Of a DNA stretch of 64,000 nucleotides, positions 18,360-27,845 are shown one piece after another; position 1 is the stretch's first letter, and each line of letters opens with the position of its first letter. Below the pieces are notes generated by a model. That model was given only the letters and a program-made list of their open reading frames with translations. It was not told the DNA's origin and ran no database searches. Origin of the DNA: an uncultured Prevotellaceae bacterium (GTDB lineage: Bacteria > Bacteroidota > Bacteroidia > Bacteroidales > Bacteroidaceae). A program made the translations under genes and the position numbers. The stretch is taken from positions 1-64,000 of the forward strand of contig CACZZQ010000007.1 in assembly GCA_902785695.1 (NCBI GenBank), written 5' to 3'.

Positions 18360-19430
18360 ATGGGTAAGATTTATATGAACGATCTGGCCGATTTGCTGGC
18401 GCAGAAAGCGAATATCAGTAAGCGTGAAGCTCAGCAGTTCATCGCGGCTGTCATCGAAACGATACAAGATGGCGTGAATGATGACAAACAAGTGAAGATA
18501 AAAGGACTGGGTACGTTCAAGGTGATTGATATAGATGCCCGCGAGAGCGTGAATGTGAATACTGGAGAACGTGTCACAATAGACAGCCATCAGAAACTTA
18601 CGTTTACACCTGATACTGTAATGAAAGAGTTGGTAAACCGTCCCTTTTCACAGTTTGAAACCGTGGTGCTTAATGAAGGCGTGGAATTTGACGATGACTT
18701 TCTTGTGAAGGAACTGACTATAGAAGCAAACGAAACACTCCCCATCATAGATGAGGAAAAGAATCCTGTTATAGAACCTGCAGTTGAAGTACAAGAAACC
18801 ATTCCCGTCATAGAAGAACAAGAGGAAGAACCTGTTGCAGAAGAACAAGAAGAAGAAGAAAACATGACAGAAGAAGAAAAAAATGTAGAGAAAGAAGAGT
18901 CTGAATCTTATTGGTGGGCATGGCTCCTACTGGCCATTGCAGCCTGCGTTGCCAGTTTTGCAGGTGGTTATCTGTATGGCCGTCACATGGATCGAATGTC
19001 TTTGCTTGAGGAAGAAGGTGTGATTGATACTACTTCCGTTGTTGCACCTGTAAAAGTTGATACGATAAAGAAAGATACATTAGAGGTTGATACTGCTACT
19101 TTGATAAAACAAGACACCACAAAAATCGAAGTGACTACCGCACCTAAGGTAAAGGTTCCCGAGATTAAGGCAGAGGTAGAACCAGAATGGAAGAAATACG
19201 AAAAGCAGGACGCGCGTGTACGTACAGGAGCTTATGCCATCATAGGTACTGAACGTACAGAGAAAGTACGTCAGGGAGACACTACCAAGCGTATAGCCAA
19301 ACGTACGCTGGGTGATGGTATGGAATGTTATATCGAAGTATATAATAATGTGAAGACGGTAGACCTAAAAGAAGGTCAGAACATCAAGATTCCCAAACTG
19401 AAACTGAAGAAACATCTTAAAACGAAATAA
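18360..19430 (+). CDS. HU DNA-binding domain fused to a membrane helix and LysM-like domain
   Basis: A 356-residue chimera. Residues 1-95 are an HU/IHF domain (NDLADLLAQKANISKREAQ, VKIKGLGTFKV, LTFTPDTVMKELV). Residues 120-180 form a very acidic Glu-rich linker. A single membrane helix lies at about 182-203 (WWAWLLLAIAACVASFAGGY), followed by a Thr/Lys/Val-rich region. The C-terminus resembles a LysM fold (VRQGDTTKRIAKRTLGDG ... GQNIKIPKLKL). With an N-in topology the HU part would face DNA and the LysM part peptidoglycan, so a nucleoid-envelope tether is plausible. This function is inference. Similar architectures occur in other Bacteroidota. Confidence 0.75.
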   Translation: MGKIYMNDLADLLAQKANISKREAQQFIAAVIETIQDGVNDDKQVKIKGLGTFKVIDIDARESVNVNTGERVTIDSHQKLTFTPDTVMKELVNRPFSQFETVVLNEGVEFDDDFLVKELTIEANETLPIIDEEKNPVIEPAVEVQETIPVIEEQEEEPVAEEQEEEENMTEEEKNVEKEESESYWWAWLLLAIAACVASFAGGYLYGRHMDRMSLLEEEGVIDTTSVVAPVKVDTIKKDTLEVDTATLIKQDTTKIEVTTAPKVKVPEIKAEVEPEWKKYEKQDARVRTGAYAIIGTERTEKVRQGDTTKRIAKRTLGDGMECYIEVYNNVKTVDLKEGQNIKIPKLKLKKHLKTK

Positions 19431-19448
19431 ACAACATTTTTAAAGAAT

Positions 19449-20444
19449 ATGGCAGAAAATATTGATATCCGCGAACTGAACAGACGGATAGAAGAGCAAA
19501 GCTCGTTTGTAACCAACCTGACAACAGGTATGGACAGAGTGATTGTAGGCCAGAAGCATCTGGTTGACTCCTTGCTGATAGGACTCCTCAGCGATGGCAA
19601 CATCCTGCTGGAGGGTGTACCTGGTCTGGCAAAGACCTTGGCCATCAAGACCCTGTCTCAGTTGATCGACGCAAAATACAGTCGCATACAGTTTACACCA
19701 GACCTGTTGCCTGCCGACGTTACCGGTACAATGATTTATTCACAGAAGGACGAAAAATTCCTGGTGAAGCAAGGCCCCGTATTTGCCAACTTCGTATTGG
19801 CAGATGAAATCAACCGTGCACCGGCCAAGGTGCAGAGTGCATTGCTGGAGGCTATGCAGGAGAAGCAGGTTACCATTGGCAGTGAGACTTTCAATTTGCC
19901 AACTCCGTTCCTCGTAATGGCTACCCAGAACCCCATTGAGCAGGAGGGAACCTATCCGTTGCCAGAAGCACAGATGGACCGTTTCATGCTGAAGGTGGTT
20001 ATCGGTTATCCTACGCTGGAGGAGGAGAAGCAGATTATCCGTGAGAATATCGCAGGCAGCCTCCCCACGGTAACTCCCGTCACCACGAAGGAAGAGATAT
20101 TGAAAGCACGTGAGGTAGTGCGCGAGGTGTACATCGACGAGAAGATTGAACAGTATATCGCTGACATCGTCTTTGCGACGCGCTATCCCGACCGTTATGG
20201 TTTGAAGGATATGAAGGAGATGATTTCGTTTGGTGGCTCACCACGTGCCAGCATCAATCTGGCTAAGGCTTCGCGTGCCTATGCCTTCATCAAGCGTCGC
20301 GGCTATGTGGTACCTGAGGATGTGCGTGCTGTGGCTCACGACGTACTGCGCCACCGTATCGGTCTGACCTACGAGGCCGAGGCATCCAACATCACCAGCG
20401 AGGAGATCGTCAGCAAGATTATCAATAAGGTGGAAGTGCCCTAA
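19449..20444 (+). CDS. MoxR-family AAA+ ATPase of the Bat operon
   Basis: A 331-residue AAA+ protein of the MoxR/RavA group, thought to act as a chaperone for metal-ion insertion or assembly of VWA proteins. Walker A is GVPGLAKT, Walker B LADEINRAPAKVQSALLEAM and sensor 1 ATQNPIEQEGTYPLPEAQ. It heads a run of DUF58, batA, batB, batC and batD/E genes, the usual partners. Confidence 0.92.
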   Translation: MAENIDIRELNRRIEEQSSFVTNLTTGMDRVIVGQKHLVDSLLIGLLSDGNILLEGVPGLAKTLAIKTLSQLIDAKYSRIQFTPDLLPADVTGTMIYSQKDEKFLVKQGPVFANFVLADEINRAPAKVQSALLEAMQEKQVTIGSETFNLPTPFLVMATQNPIEQEGTYPLPEAQMDRFMLKVVIGYPTLEEEKQIIRENIAGSLPTVTPVTTKEEILKAREVVREVYIDEKIEQYIADIVFATRYPDRYGLKDMKEMISFGGSPRASINLAKASRAYAFIKRRGYVVPEDVRAVAHDVLRHRIGLTYEAEASNITSEEIVSKIINKVEVP

Positions 20445-20456
20445 AAGGGTATAACG

Positions 20457-20486
20457 AAGAGTGAAAAGTGAATAATTTGCTACCGC
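20457..20486 (+). repeat. AGTGAAAAG...ATTTGCTACCGC repeat element, copy 3
   Basis: AGAGTGAAAAGTGAATA followed by ATTTGCTACCGC (20475-20486), 4 bp before the DUF58 ATG at 20491. Same orientation and layout as the copy before rimO. Confidence 0.75.
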
Positions 20487-20490
20487 TCTG

Positions 20491-21360
20491 ATGGAAACAA
20501 GTGAAATAATTAAGAAGGTCAGGAAGATTGAGATCAAGGCTCGTGGCCTGAGTTCAAACATCTTCGCGGGTCAGTACCACTCGGCTTTCAAAGGTCGTGG
20601 TATGGCTTTCTCGGAGGTGCGCGAATATCAGTATGGCGACGATGTGCGCGATATCGACTGGAACGTCACTGCACGCTTCAACAAACCCTATGTCAAGGTG
20701 TTTGAGGAGGAGCGTGAGTTGACGGTAATGCTGCTTATCGATGTCAGCGGCTCGCTGGACTTCGGCACCAAGAAGCAATTCAAGCGCGACATGGTGACTG
20801 AGATAGCGGCTACACTGGCATTCTCAGCAATCCAGAACAATGATAAGATTGGCGTGATCTTCTTCTCTGATAAGATAGAAAAATACATCCCACCCAAGAA
20901 AGGACGCAAGCATATCCTGTATATCATCCGCGAGATGCTGGACTTCAACGCAGAGAGCCGTCATACTGATGTGGCACAGGCGATAGAGTTCCTTACTGGC
21001 GTGAGCAAGCGTCGCTGTACGGCATTTATCCTGAGTGACTTCTACGTGCGTCAGGACTTCCTGCAGCAGCTCACCATAGCCAACAACAAACACGACGTGG
21101 TGGCTATACAGGTCTACGACAAGCGTGGCTGTGAACTGCCTAACATCGGACTGATGAAGGTCGTTGACGCAGAAACCGGTTATGAGCAGTATGTGGACAC
21201 AAGCAACAAGAAGGTGCGTGAAACCTACCGCCGCTACTGGATGAAGCGTCAGGCAGACCTGAAGGAGACATTTGCCAAGAGTAATGTGGACAGCGTAAGC
21301 ATTGCTACCGATGAGGACTATGTACGTTCGATGATGGGATTGTTTAAACAACGTGGATAA
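20491..21360 (+). CDS. DUF58 domain protein of the Bat operon
   Basis: A 289-residue cytoplasmic DUF58 protein. The family motif YQYGDDVRDIDWNVTARF is near residue 55, and a VWA-like MIDAS strand (LLIDVSGSLDFG) lies around 80-92. DUF58 proteins accompany MoxR and the Bat proteins throughout Bacteroidota; their biochemical role is not settled. The next gene starts directly after the stop. Confidence 0.9.
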   Translation: METSEIIKKVRKIEIKARGLSSNIFAGQYHSAFKGRGMAFSEVREYQYGDDVRDIDWNVTARFNKPYVKVFEEERELTVMLLIDVSGSLDFGTKKQFKRDMVTEIAATLAFSAIQNNDKIGVIFFSDKIEKYIPPKKGRKHILYIIREMLDFNAESRHTDVAQAIEFLTGVSKRRCTAFILSDFYVRQDFLQQLTIANNKHDVVAIQVYDKRGCELPNIGLMKVVDAETGYEQYVDTSNKKVRETYRRYWMKRQADLKETFAKSNVDSVSIATDEDYVRSMMGLFKQRG

Positions 21361-22428
21361 ATGAAAAGACATATCACAACCCTGGCGTTACTGATTCTCA
21401 CACTACATCTTTCGGCTCAACAAGTGAAGGTGGAGTCGAGCCTGAGTAGTGTGGAGATGTTGGTTGGTGAACAGGTGGAACTTTCTGTCAAGGCCACAGC
21501 AGACAAGGACGCTACGGTGGAGTTTCCTGAAGAGGCGCTGATACCCCAAGGCGTTGAGGTGCTGGGGTTTAATGATGCGCCAGATCTGCTGGTAGACGGT
21601 GATCAGGTGTGTCGTCAGCGTAACTATGTGCTGACATCGTTTGTTGATACCCTTTACTATCTGCCCCCCCTTAAGGTGAAGGTCAACGGCAAGGAATTCC
21701 CAACAAACAAGTTGGCATTAAAAGTGCTAACCGTCGATGTGGATACCACCAAGTTTGATGAGTACTTTGGCCCGAAGGATGTGCAGGACAACCCCTTTGA
21801 CTGGGAGCTGGACGATTTCTCCGTACCCTTCTGGCTCAGCATCGTGTTTGTTGTTCTGATGGCGCTGTTCTTCTATCTCTACCTGCGACTGCGTGATAAT
21901 AAGCCGATTATTGCCCGCATCCGCATCGTGAAGCGACTGTTGCCACATCAGAAAGCCATGAAGGCCATCGAGGAAATCAAGGCCGACAAGATAGTGACTG
22001 CAGAAGATCCGAAGGAATACTATACGCGACTGACTGATGCTTTGCGCAAGTATATAGAGGAACGCTATGGCTTCAGCGCTATGGAGATGACCAGTAGCGA
22101 GATTATTGACCAGCTGATGAAGAATGCTGATCAGGAGTCACTCAACGAGTTGCATCAGCTCTTCCTCACGGCTGACCTGGTGAAGTTTGCCAAATACTCG
22201 ACACTGATTAACGAGAACGATGCAAACCTGGTGAACGCCGTTGACTTCATCAACAAGACAAAGATAGAGCAGCCCGTCAATGCGGAGCCCGTGAAGCCGG
22301 AACTCACCGTAGAGGAACAGCGTTCAAAGCGCAGCAGAACAGCGTTGATTATCTCGCTGAGCGTCATCTTTGCCAGTTGCATGGTGCTGTTTATATACAT
22401 CGCCTACTGCATCTATGAGGTATTGTAA
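21361..22428 (+). CDS. Bat-operon membrane protein (DUF4381/BatD-like N-terminal region)
   Basis: A 355-residue protein with a signal peptide (residues 1-19, ending HLSAQ). A periplasmic beta-rich domain of about 140 residues follows, then a membrane helix near 158-180 (FWLSIVFVVLMALFFYLYL). The cytoplasmic part carries RLTDALRKYIEERYGFSAMEMTSSEI, and a last membrane helix closes the chain. The cytoplasmic signature resembles DUF4381 and the C-terminus of BatD. It probably forms part of a membrane complex with BatA and BatB. Confidence 0.65.
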   Translation: MKRHITTLALLILTLHLSAQQVKVESSLSSVEMLVGEQVELSVKATADKDATVEFPEEALIPQGVEVLGFNDAPDLLVDGDQVCRQRNYVLTSFVDTLYYLPPLKVKVNGKEFPTNKLALKVLTVDVDTTKFDEYFGPKDVQDNPFDWELDDFSVPFWLSIVFVVLMALFFYLYLRLRDNKPIIARIRIVKRLLPHQKAMKAIEEIKADKIVTAEDPKEYYTRLTDALRKYIEERYGFSAMEMTSSEIIDQLMKNADQESLNELHQLFLTADLVKFAKYSTLINENDANLVNAVDFINKTKIEQPVNAEPVKPELTVEEQRSKRSRTALIISLSVIFASCMVLFIYIAYCIYEVL

Positions 22429-22439
22429 AACGAAGAACA

Positions 22440-23456
22440 ATGGAATTTGCAAATAGAGAATATTTGTTTCTGCTTCTGCTCATCATACCGTATATATTAT
22501 GGTATGTGATGTTCAGGAAGAAAAGTGAGCCAACGATACAGATGGCTGATACCAACGCGTTTACTTTTGCTAACCGCAGTTGGAAGGTCATGCTGATGCC
22601 TATACAACTATTGTTGCGCATTCTGGCCTTTACGATGTTGGTGATTGTTTTAGCCCGTCCGCAAACGCACGACAGTATGCAGAACGAGAGTATCGAGGGC
22701 ATCGATATCATGCTGGCTATGGACGTGTCGACATCCATGTTGGCAGAAGACCTCCGCGATGACTCACGAAACATCCAGAACCGTATCGAGGCTGCCAAGG
22801 TGGTAGCCGCAGAGTTTATTGCAGGACGCCCTAACGATAATATCGGACTGACGATCTTTGCTGGTGAGTCGTTCACCCAATGTCCGATGACGATAGACCA
22901 CGCCTCGCTGCTGTCGCTGCTCCGTAATGTCCAGACAGATATTGCTGCCCGTGGACTGATAGAAGACGGAACGGCTATCGGTATGGGACTGGCCAATGCG
23001 GTGTCGCGACTCAAGGATTCGAGTGCCAAGAGCAAGGTGGTGATTCTGCTGACCGATGGTAGTAACAACCGTGGTGACTTGTCGCCGATGACCTCTGCAG
23101 AAATAGCGAAGAGTCTGGGTGTACGCGTATATACAATTGGTGTTGGAACTAATGGTACTGCCCGCTATCCGTTGACTATGGGTGGACATGTTCAGTATGT
23201 TCAGATACCCGTAGAGATTGACACAAAAACGCTTTCCGATATCGCAAAGGCCACCAATGGTAAGTTCTATCGTGCACGTAATGCGGAGGAATTGCGTGAG
23301 ATATATCATGAGATTGACAAACTGGAGAAATCGAAGATAGAAGTGCAGCGCTATAGCCGTCGCTATGAGGACTATCAGCGTTATGCGCTTATCGCACTTG
23401 GTGCGTTGCTGCTCGAGATTCTTCTTAGGATAACCATATTTAGGAGGATACCGTAA
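22440..23456 (+). CDS. batA: BatA, VWA-domain aerotolerance protein
   Basis: A 338-residue inner-membrane protein: two N-terminal membrane helices (residues 7-25 and 58-76), a von Willebrand A domain with MIDAS AMDVSTSM, LTDGSNN and the TIGVGTNG strand, and a C-terminal membrane helix. Bat proteins were first described as Bacteroides aerotolerance factors. The stop overlaps the batB start by one base (TAATG). Confidence 0.9.
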   Translation: MEFANREYLFLLLLIIPYILWYVMFRKKSEPTIQMADTNAFTFANRSWKVMLMPIQLLLRILAFTMLVIVLARPQTHDSMQNESIEGIDIMLAMDVSTSMLAEDLRDDSRNIQNRIEAAKVVAAEFIAGRPNDNIGLTIFAGESFTQCPMTIDHASLLSLLRNVQTDIAARGLIEDGTAIGMGLANAVSRLKDSSAKSKVVILLTDGSNNRGDLSPMTSAEIAKSLGVRVYTIGVGTNGTARYPLTMGGHVQYVQIPVEIDTKTLSDIAKATNGKFYRARNAEELREIYHEIDKLEKSKIEVQRYSRRYEDYQRYALIALGALLLEILLRITIFRRIP

Positions 23457-24472
23457 TGTTTAGATTTGAGAATCCAGAATACCTGTGGCTGTTGTCGGTA
23501 GTGGTACTATTAGCCCTCATCCGCTTTGTCACCTATTTCAATCAAAAGAAGCGTCTGCGCAAGTTCGGAGACCCGGAACTGATACGTCAGTTGATGCCAA
23601 ACGTGTCTCGCTGGCGCCCATTAGTAAAGTTCTGCCTTTTGGAACTGGCTCTGACATTTGTCATCCTAATGGTGGCTCGCCCACAACAGGCAAATGGCAT
23701 CAGTCAGGAGAAACGCTCTGGTATCGAGGTTGTCATTGCCATGGATATATCCAACTCCATGCGAGCTACAGATGTGTCACCTTCACGTCTGGACAGGGCA
23801 AAGATGATGGTGGAGAACCTGGTTGAGAATTTTATCAACGATAAAATAGGACTGATCGTCTTTGCCGGTGATGCCTTTGTGCAGTTACCTATCACGAGTG
23901 ACTATGTATCGGCCAAGATGTTCCTAAGTACCATTGACCCGTCTATGATTGTGAATCAGGGAACGGATATTGCAGGAGCCATTCAGATGGCTACGCAGAG
24001 TTTCACACAACAGGAGCATGTGGGCAAAGCCATCATCGTGATTACAGATGGTGAAGACCATGAGGGTGGTGCGGTAGAAGCTGCGAAAGCCGCACATGAC
24101 CAGGGCTATAACGTCTATCTGTTGGGGATCGGTTCTACTAACGGCTCGCCTGTCCCTGATCCAGATACGGGTAACTATATGATTGACAATCAGGGTAATA
24201 CAGTCATGTCGCGTCTCAACGAGCAGATGTGTCGTGAGATAGCACAGGCTGGTGGCGGTGCCTATATCCATGTTGACAATAACAGTAGCGCACAGCGTCT
24301 GTTGGACGAGGAACTCGATAAACTGGAGAAAGGCGAGACAACTATTTACAGCGACTATACAGAACAGTTTCAGTATGCGGCAGCATTTGCCATCTTGTTG
24401 CTAATCATTGAGATATGCATCTTGAATCGTAAGAACCCATTGCTCAAGAATATAAAACTATTTAAGCGATGA
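23456..24472 (+). CDS. batB: BatB, VWA-domain aerotolerance protein
   Basis: A 338-residue paralogue of BatA with the same topology: N-terminal helices, VWA domain with MIDAS AMDISNSM, ITDGEDHEGG and LLGIGSTNG, and a C-terminal membrane helix. Identical length to BatA and direct adjacency point to an ancient tandem duplication. The stop overlaps batC by 4 bp. Confidence 0.9.
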   Translation: MFRFENPEYLWLLSVVVLLALIRFVTYFNQKKRLRKFGDPELIRQLMPNVSRWRPLVKFCLLELALTFVILMVARPQQANGISQEKRSGIEVVIAMDISNSMRATDVSPSRLDRAKMMVENLVENFINDKIGLIVFAGDAFVQLPITSDYVSAKMFLSTIDPSMIVNQGTDIAGAIQMATQSFTQQEHVGKAIIVITDGEDHEGGAVEAAKAAHDQGYNVYLLGIGSTNGSPVPDPDTGNYMIDNQGNTVMSRLNEQMCREIAQAGGGAYIHVDNNSSAQRLLDEELDKLEKGETTIYSDYTEQFQYAAAFAILLLIIEICILNRKNPLLKNIKLFKR

Positions 24473-25203
24473 AATTGTCAAGACTATTCCTTTTCCTGAT
24501 ATTCATATCATTGTCGGCAAGCGTTTATGCCGACAACCGACAGGCTCGTAAGTTCGTGCGTAAGGGTAATACCCAGTATCGTTGCGACAAGCGCCAGGAG
24601 GCTCAGGTAAATTATCTGAAAGCCTATCGTACCGATAGTACGGATGCTCGTGTTGTCTATAACCTGAGTACATCCATGTTTCCACGTGATTTCCATAACA
24701 CGCAGAAGGAGCGTTGTGACACAATGGCTCAGATGTTTGAACAGTCAGCCCAATATGAGACGAATCCCCTGCGCAAGGCTAAGGCTTTTCATAACGAAGG
24801 TGTGGCATACCAAAGCGTGAAGGAATTCGGAAAGGCGATTGAGGCCTATAAGAATGCGTTGCGCAATAATCCTAAAGATGATGAGTCACGTTATAATCTG
24901 GTACTCTGTCAGCGCCAGTTGAAGAATGATAATCAAGGTGGTGGTAATAATAACGACCAAAAGCAAGACCAGAATCAGGAGGATCAGCAAAAGCAACAGC
25001 AGCAAAAACAGCAACAAAAACAAGAGGAACAAAAGAAAGATGAGCAGCAACAGCAACAACAGGAACAGCAGGAACCTCCAATGAGTAAGGAGAATGCAGA
25101 ACAGTTGTTGAATGCTGCCTTACAACGTGAGAAAGAAACTCAGAAACGAATGCAGGAGGCTCAGCAGCAGCCCCGTCGCAGACGAATAGAGAAAAACTGG
25201 TAA
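24469..25203 (+). CDS. batC: BatC, TPR protein with Gln-rich tail
   Basis: A 244-residue exported protein: signal peptide (about residues 1-21), TPR-type helices including FHNEGVAYQSVKEFGKAIEAYKNALRNNPKDD, then a Gln/Lys/Glu low-complexity tail encoded by CAG/CAA-rich DNA (about 24955-25080). It ends in a conserved-looking segment, MSKENAEQLLNAALQREKETQ. The tail is typical of BatC and may vary in length between strains by slippage. Confidence 0.85.
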   Translation: MKLSRLFLFLIFISLSASVYADNRQARKFVRKGNTQYRCDKRQEAQVNYLKAYRTDSTDARVVYNLSTSMFPRDFHNTQKERCDTMAQMFEQSAQYETNPLRKAKAFHNEGVAYQSVKEFGKAIEAYKNALRNNPKDDESRYNLVLCQRQLKNDNQGGGNNNDQKQDQNQEDQQKQQQQKQQQKQEEQKKDEQQQQQQEQQEPPMSKENAEQLLNAALQREKETQKRMQEAQQQPRRRRIEKNW

Positions 25204-25264
25204 TAAGTGAAATTTAAAAATTAAATAATTTAAAAATTAAAAAATAACAGGCATTAGAAGAACA

Positions 25265-27835
25265 ATGAAGCGAACCCTTTTAATATTTTCATTTTTTAAT
25301 TTTTTAATTGCGACGATAGTCGCCCAGACACTGACGGCTAATGCCCCACAACAGGTGGCTGTAGGACAGCAATTCCGCCTGACCTACACCGTGAATACCC
25401 ACGATGTGCAGGGTTTTCGCATCGGTCAGATACCTTCAGAGGCGTTCGAGGTGTTGATGGGACCAAGCACCAGCACGCAGTCGAGCTTTAGCATGGTGAA
25501 CGGACATACTTCTCAGTCGTCAACCATCACCTATACTTATATCCTTAGTGCACTGAAGAACGGTACCTTTACTATCCCTGCTGCCTCTGTAACAGCAGGT
25601 GGCAAGCAGATCACTTCGAATGCCGTAAAGATTCAGGTGAGTGGTACGGCTCAAGGCAATGGCGGTAACTCGAATGCCCAACAGCCAGAGCCACGTGCTG
25701 CGGGTACTCCCATCTCGGGCTCAGAACTCTTCATCCGCGTTAGTGCATCAAAGAAACGCGTGGTGGAACAAGAGCCAGTGTTACTGACATATAAGGTCTA
25801 TAGTTTGGTGACCTTGACGCAGTTGGAAGGTAAGATGCCCGATCTGAAAGGTTTCCATACCCAGGAGATTCCACTTCCTCAGGAAAAGAGCTTTAAGGTG
25901 GAACAGTTCAATGGTCGCAACTATCGTACCGTCACATGGAGCCAATATGTGATGTTCCCACAGATGTCGGGTAAGCTGCAGGTTCCTCCCATCACTTTCA
26001 ACGGTGTGGTGGTTCAGCGCAATCGAAATGTTGACCCGTTTGAAGCTTTCTTCAACGGTGGTTCTGGTTACGTTGAAGTCAAGAAGCAGATTCAGGCACC
26101 TGGTGTTGAGATAGAGGTAGACCCACTACCTGCACGTCCAGCAAATTTCTCGGGTGGTGTAGGTAAGTTTACGATGACCACAGAGATTGACAAGACAGAA
26201 TTGAAAGCCAACGACCCGTTGACCTTGAGGGTAACTATTAATGGTACGGGTAACCTGAAACTCATCAAGCAGCCAGTAGTGAAATTCCCCAAGGACTTCG
26301 ATACCTATGATGCCAAGGTGACCGATAAGTCGCACTTGACGGTGAGCGGTCTTGAGGGCAATATGATCTACGAGTTTCTGGCTGTGCCCCGTCATCAGGG
26401 AAAGTACACCATTCCTGCTGTAGAGTTTGTCTATTATGACACTCAGGCCAAGCAATACAAGACTCTAACATCAGAGGCATACGAACTGGATGTGGCCAAA
26501 GGCGAGGGTGGGGAAAGTCAGATGCAGACCTTCTCTGACCAGGAGGATATCCAGATGTTGGGCAGCGACATCCGTTATATCAAGTTGGGTGAAAGCAAAC
26601 AGAATGCTGAGGGCGATTATTTCTTCACGTCAGTAGCCTATTTGATAGCTTTGGTTGTCTTGTGCTTGCTGTTCGTCTCATTGTTTGTCATCTTCCGTCA
26701 GCGTGCCATTGAGAATGCAGATATGGTGAAGATGCGCGGCAAAAAGGCTAATAAAGTGGCTACCAAGCGATTGAAACAGGCTGCCAAGCTGATGAAGAAC
26801 AATCAGCAGAGTGCCTTCTATGATGAGGTGTTGCGTGCACTTTGGGGCTATGTGGGCGATAAGTTGAATATTCCTGTAGAGCAACTGTCTCGTGACAACA
26901 TCAACGATCGCTTTGCCGAGCGTAATGTGAGCAGTGCTACTATCTCGCAGTTTATCGAAGCTATTGATGAATGCGAGTTTGAACGCTATGCCCCAGGCGA
27001 TGCGAAAGGCAACATGAATAAAGTCTATCAGGCAGCTATGACAGCTATTGAGGAGATCGAGAACACCATGAAGAGTAAATCAAAGAAGGCTTCTGTCGCA
27101 GGTATGGCGCTGCTGCTCATGCTGTTGTTGCCACTATCGGCATCAGCAGTTACAAAGGCCGAGGCCGACAGCAGCTATGTGAATGAGAACTATCAGCAGG
27201 CTATCAACCAGTATGAGGCGTTGTTACAGCAAGGTAGTAGTGCCGAAATATACTATAATTTGGGTAATGCCTATTACCGCATAGACAATATCACACGTGC
27301 TATATTGAACTATGAACGTGCCCTGTTGCTGTCGCCTGGTGATGAAGATATTCGTTTCAACCTTCAGTTGGCACGTAGCAAGACCGTTGATAAGATTGTA
27401 CCTCAGTCGGAGTTTTTCCTAGCAACCTGGTATCGCTCTTTGGTAAATACGCTGAGCGTTGACGGTTGGGCCTATGTGTCACTCTTGTCGCTTTCTATTG
27501 CGATTATCCTAGCGTTAATCTATCTGTTTGCTTCGCCTATATGGCTGCGTAAGATTGGTTTCTTCGGAGGTATACTTCTGCTGTTGGCGTTCCTGCTGGC
27601 CAACGTGTTTGCCTGGAACCAGAAGCAGATGATTGAACAGCGCGATGGTGCCATCATCATAGAGTCGGCTGTCACGGTGAAAAGTACGCCTGCCAATAAC
27701 GGTACCGACCTGTTTATCCTTCATGAAGGGACGAAGGTTACTATTGTGGACACCTCAATGGATGGTTGGCGTGAGGTACGTGTGCCCGATGGAAAACAAG
27801 GCTGGCTTGAAGTCTCACAAATAGAAGAAATCTGA
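25265..27835 (+). CDS. BatD-BatE fusion protein
   Basis: An 856-residue protein that joins two Bat proteins. Residues 1-455 are BatD: signal peptide, then beta-rich oxygen-tolerance domains with FTIPAASVTAGGKQ and the SQYVMFPQMSGKLQVPPITF pattern. A membrane helix near 457-478 and a cytoplasmic region follow. From residue 602 (MKSKSKK, ATG at 27068) a second signal-like hydrophobic stretch begins. After it come a TPR pair (EIYYNLGNAYYRIDNITRAI), two membrane helices and an SH3-like end (DGWREVRVPDGKQGWLEVS), which is the BatE layout. In some relatives batD and batE are separate genes. Confidence 0.8.
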   Translation: MKRTLLIFSFFNFLIATIVAQTLTANAPQQVAVGQQFRLTYTVNTHDVQGFRIGQIPSEAFEVLMGPSTSTQSSFSMVNGHTSQSSTITYTYILSALKNGTFTIPAASVTAGGKQITSNAVKIQVSGTAQGNGGNSNAQQPEPRAAGTPISGSELFIRVSASKKRVVEQEPVLLTYKVYSLVTLTQLEGKMPDLKGFHTQEIPLPQEKSFKVEQFNGRNYRTVTWSQYVMFPQMSGKLQVPPITFNGVVVQRNRNVDPFEAFFNGGSGYVEVKKQIQAPGVEIEVDPLPARPANFSGGVGKFTMTTEIDKTELKANDPLTLRVTINGTGNLKLIKQPVVKFPKDFDTYDAKVTDKSHLTVSGLEGNMIYEFLAVPRHQGKYTIPAVEFVYYDTQAKQYKTLTSEAYELDVAKGEGGESQMQTFSDQEDIQMLGSDIRYIKLGESKQNAEGDYFFTSVAYLIALVVLCLLFVSLFVIFRQRAIENADMVKMRGKKANKVATKRLKQAAKLMKNNQQSAFYDEVLRALWGYVGDKLNIPVEQLSRDNINDRFAERNVSSATISQFIEAIDECEFERYAPGDAKGNMNKVYQAAMTAIEEIENTMKSKSKKASVAGMALLLMLLLPLSASAVTKAEADSSYVNENYQQAINQYEALLQQGSSAEIYYNLGNAYYRIDNITRAILNYERALLLSPGDEDIRFNLQLARSKTVDKIVPQSEFFLATWYRSLVNTLSVDGWAYVSLLSLSIAIILALIYLFASPIWLRKIGFFGGILLLLAFLLANVFAWNQKQMIEQRDGAIIIESAVTVKSTPANNGTDLFILHEGTKVTIVDTSMDGWREVRVPDGKQGWLEVSQIEEI

Positions 27836-27845
27836 AGAAGCAACT

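Noticed and set aside
24955..25080. CAG/CAA tract as a separate microsatellite or phase-variable switch
   Set aside because: It is interrupted in every few codons and encodes the Gln-rich tail usual for BatC; in-frame length change is possible but on/off switching is not evident.
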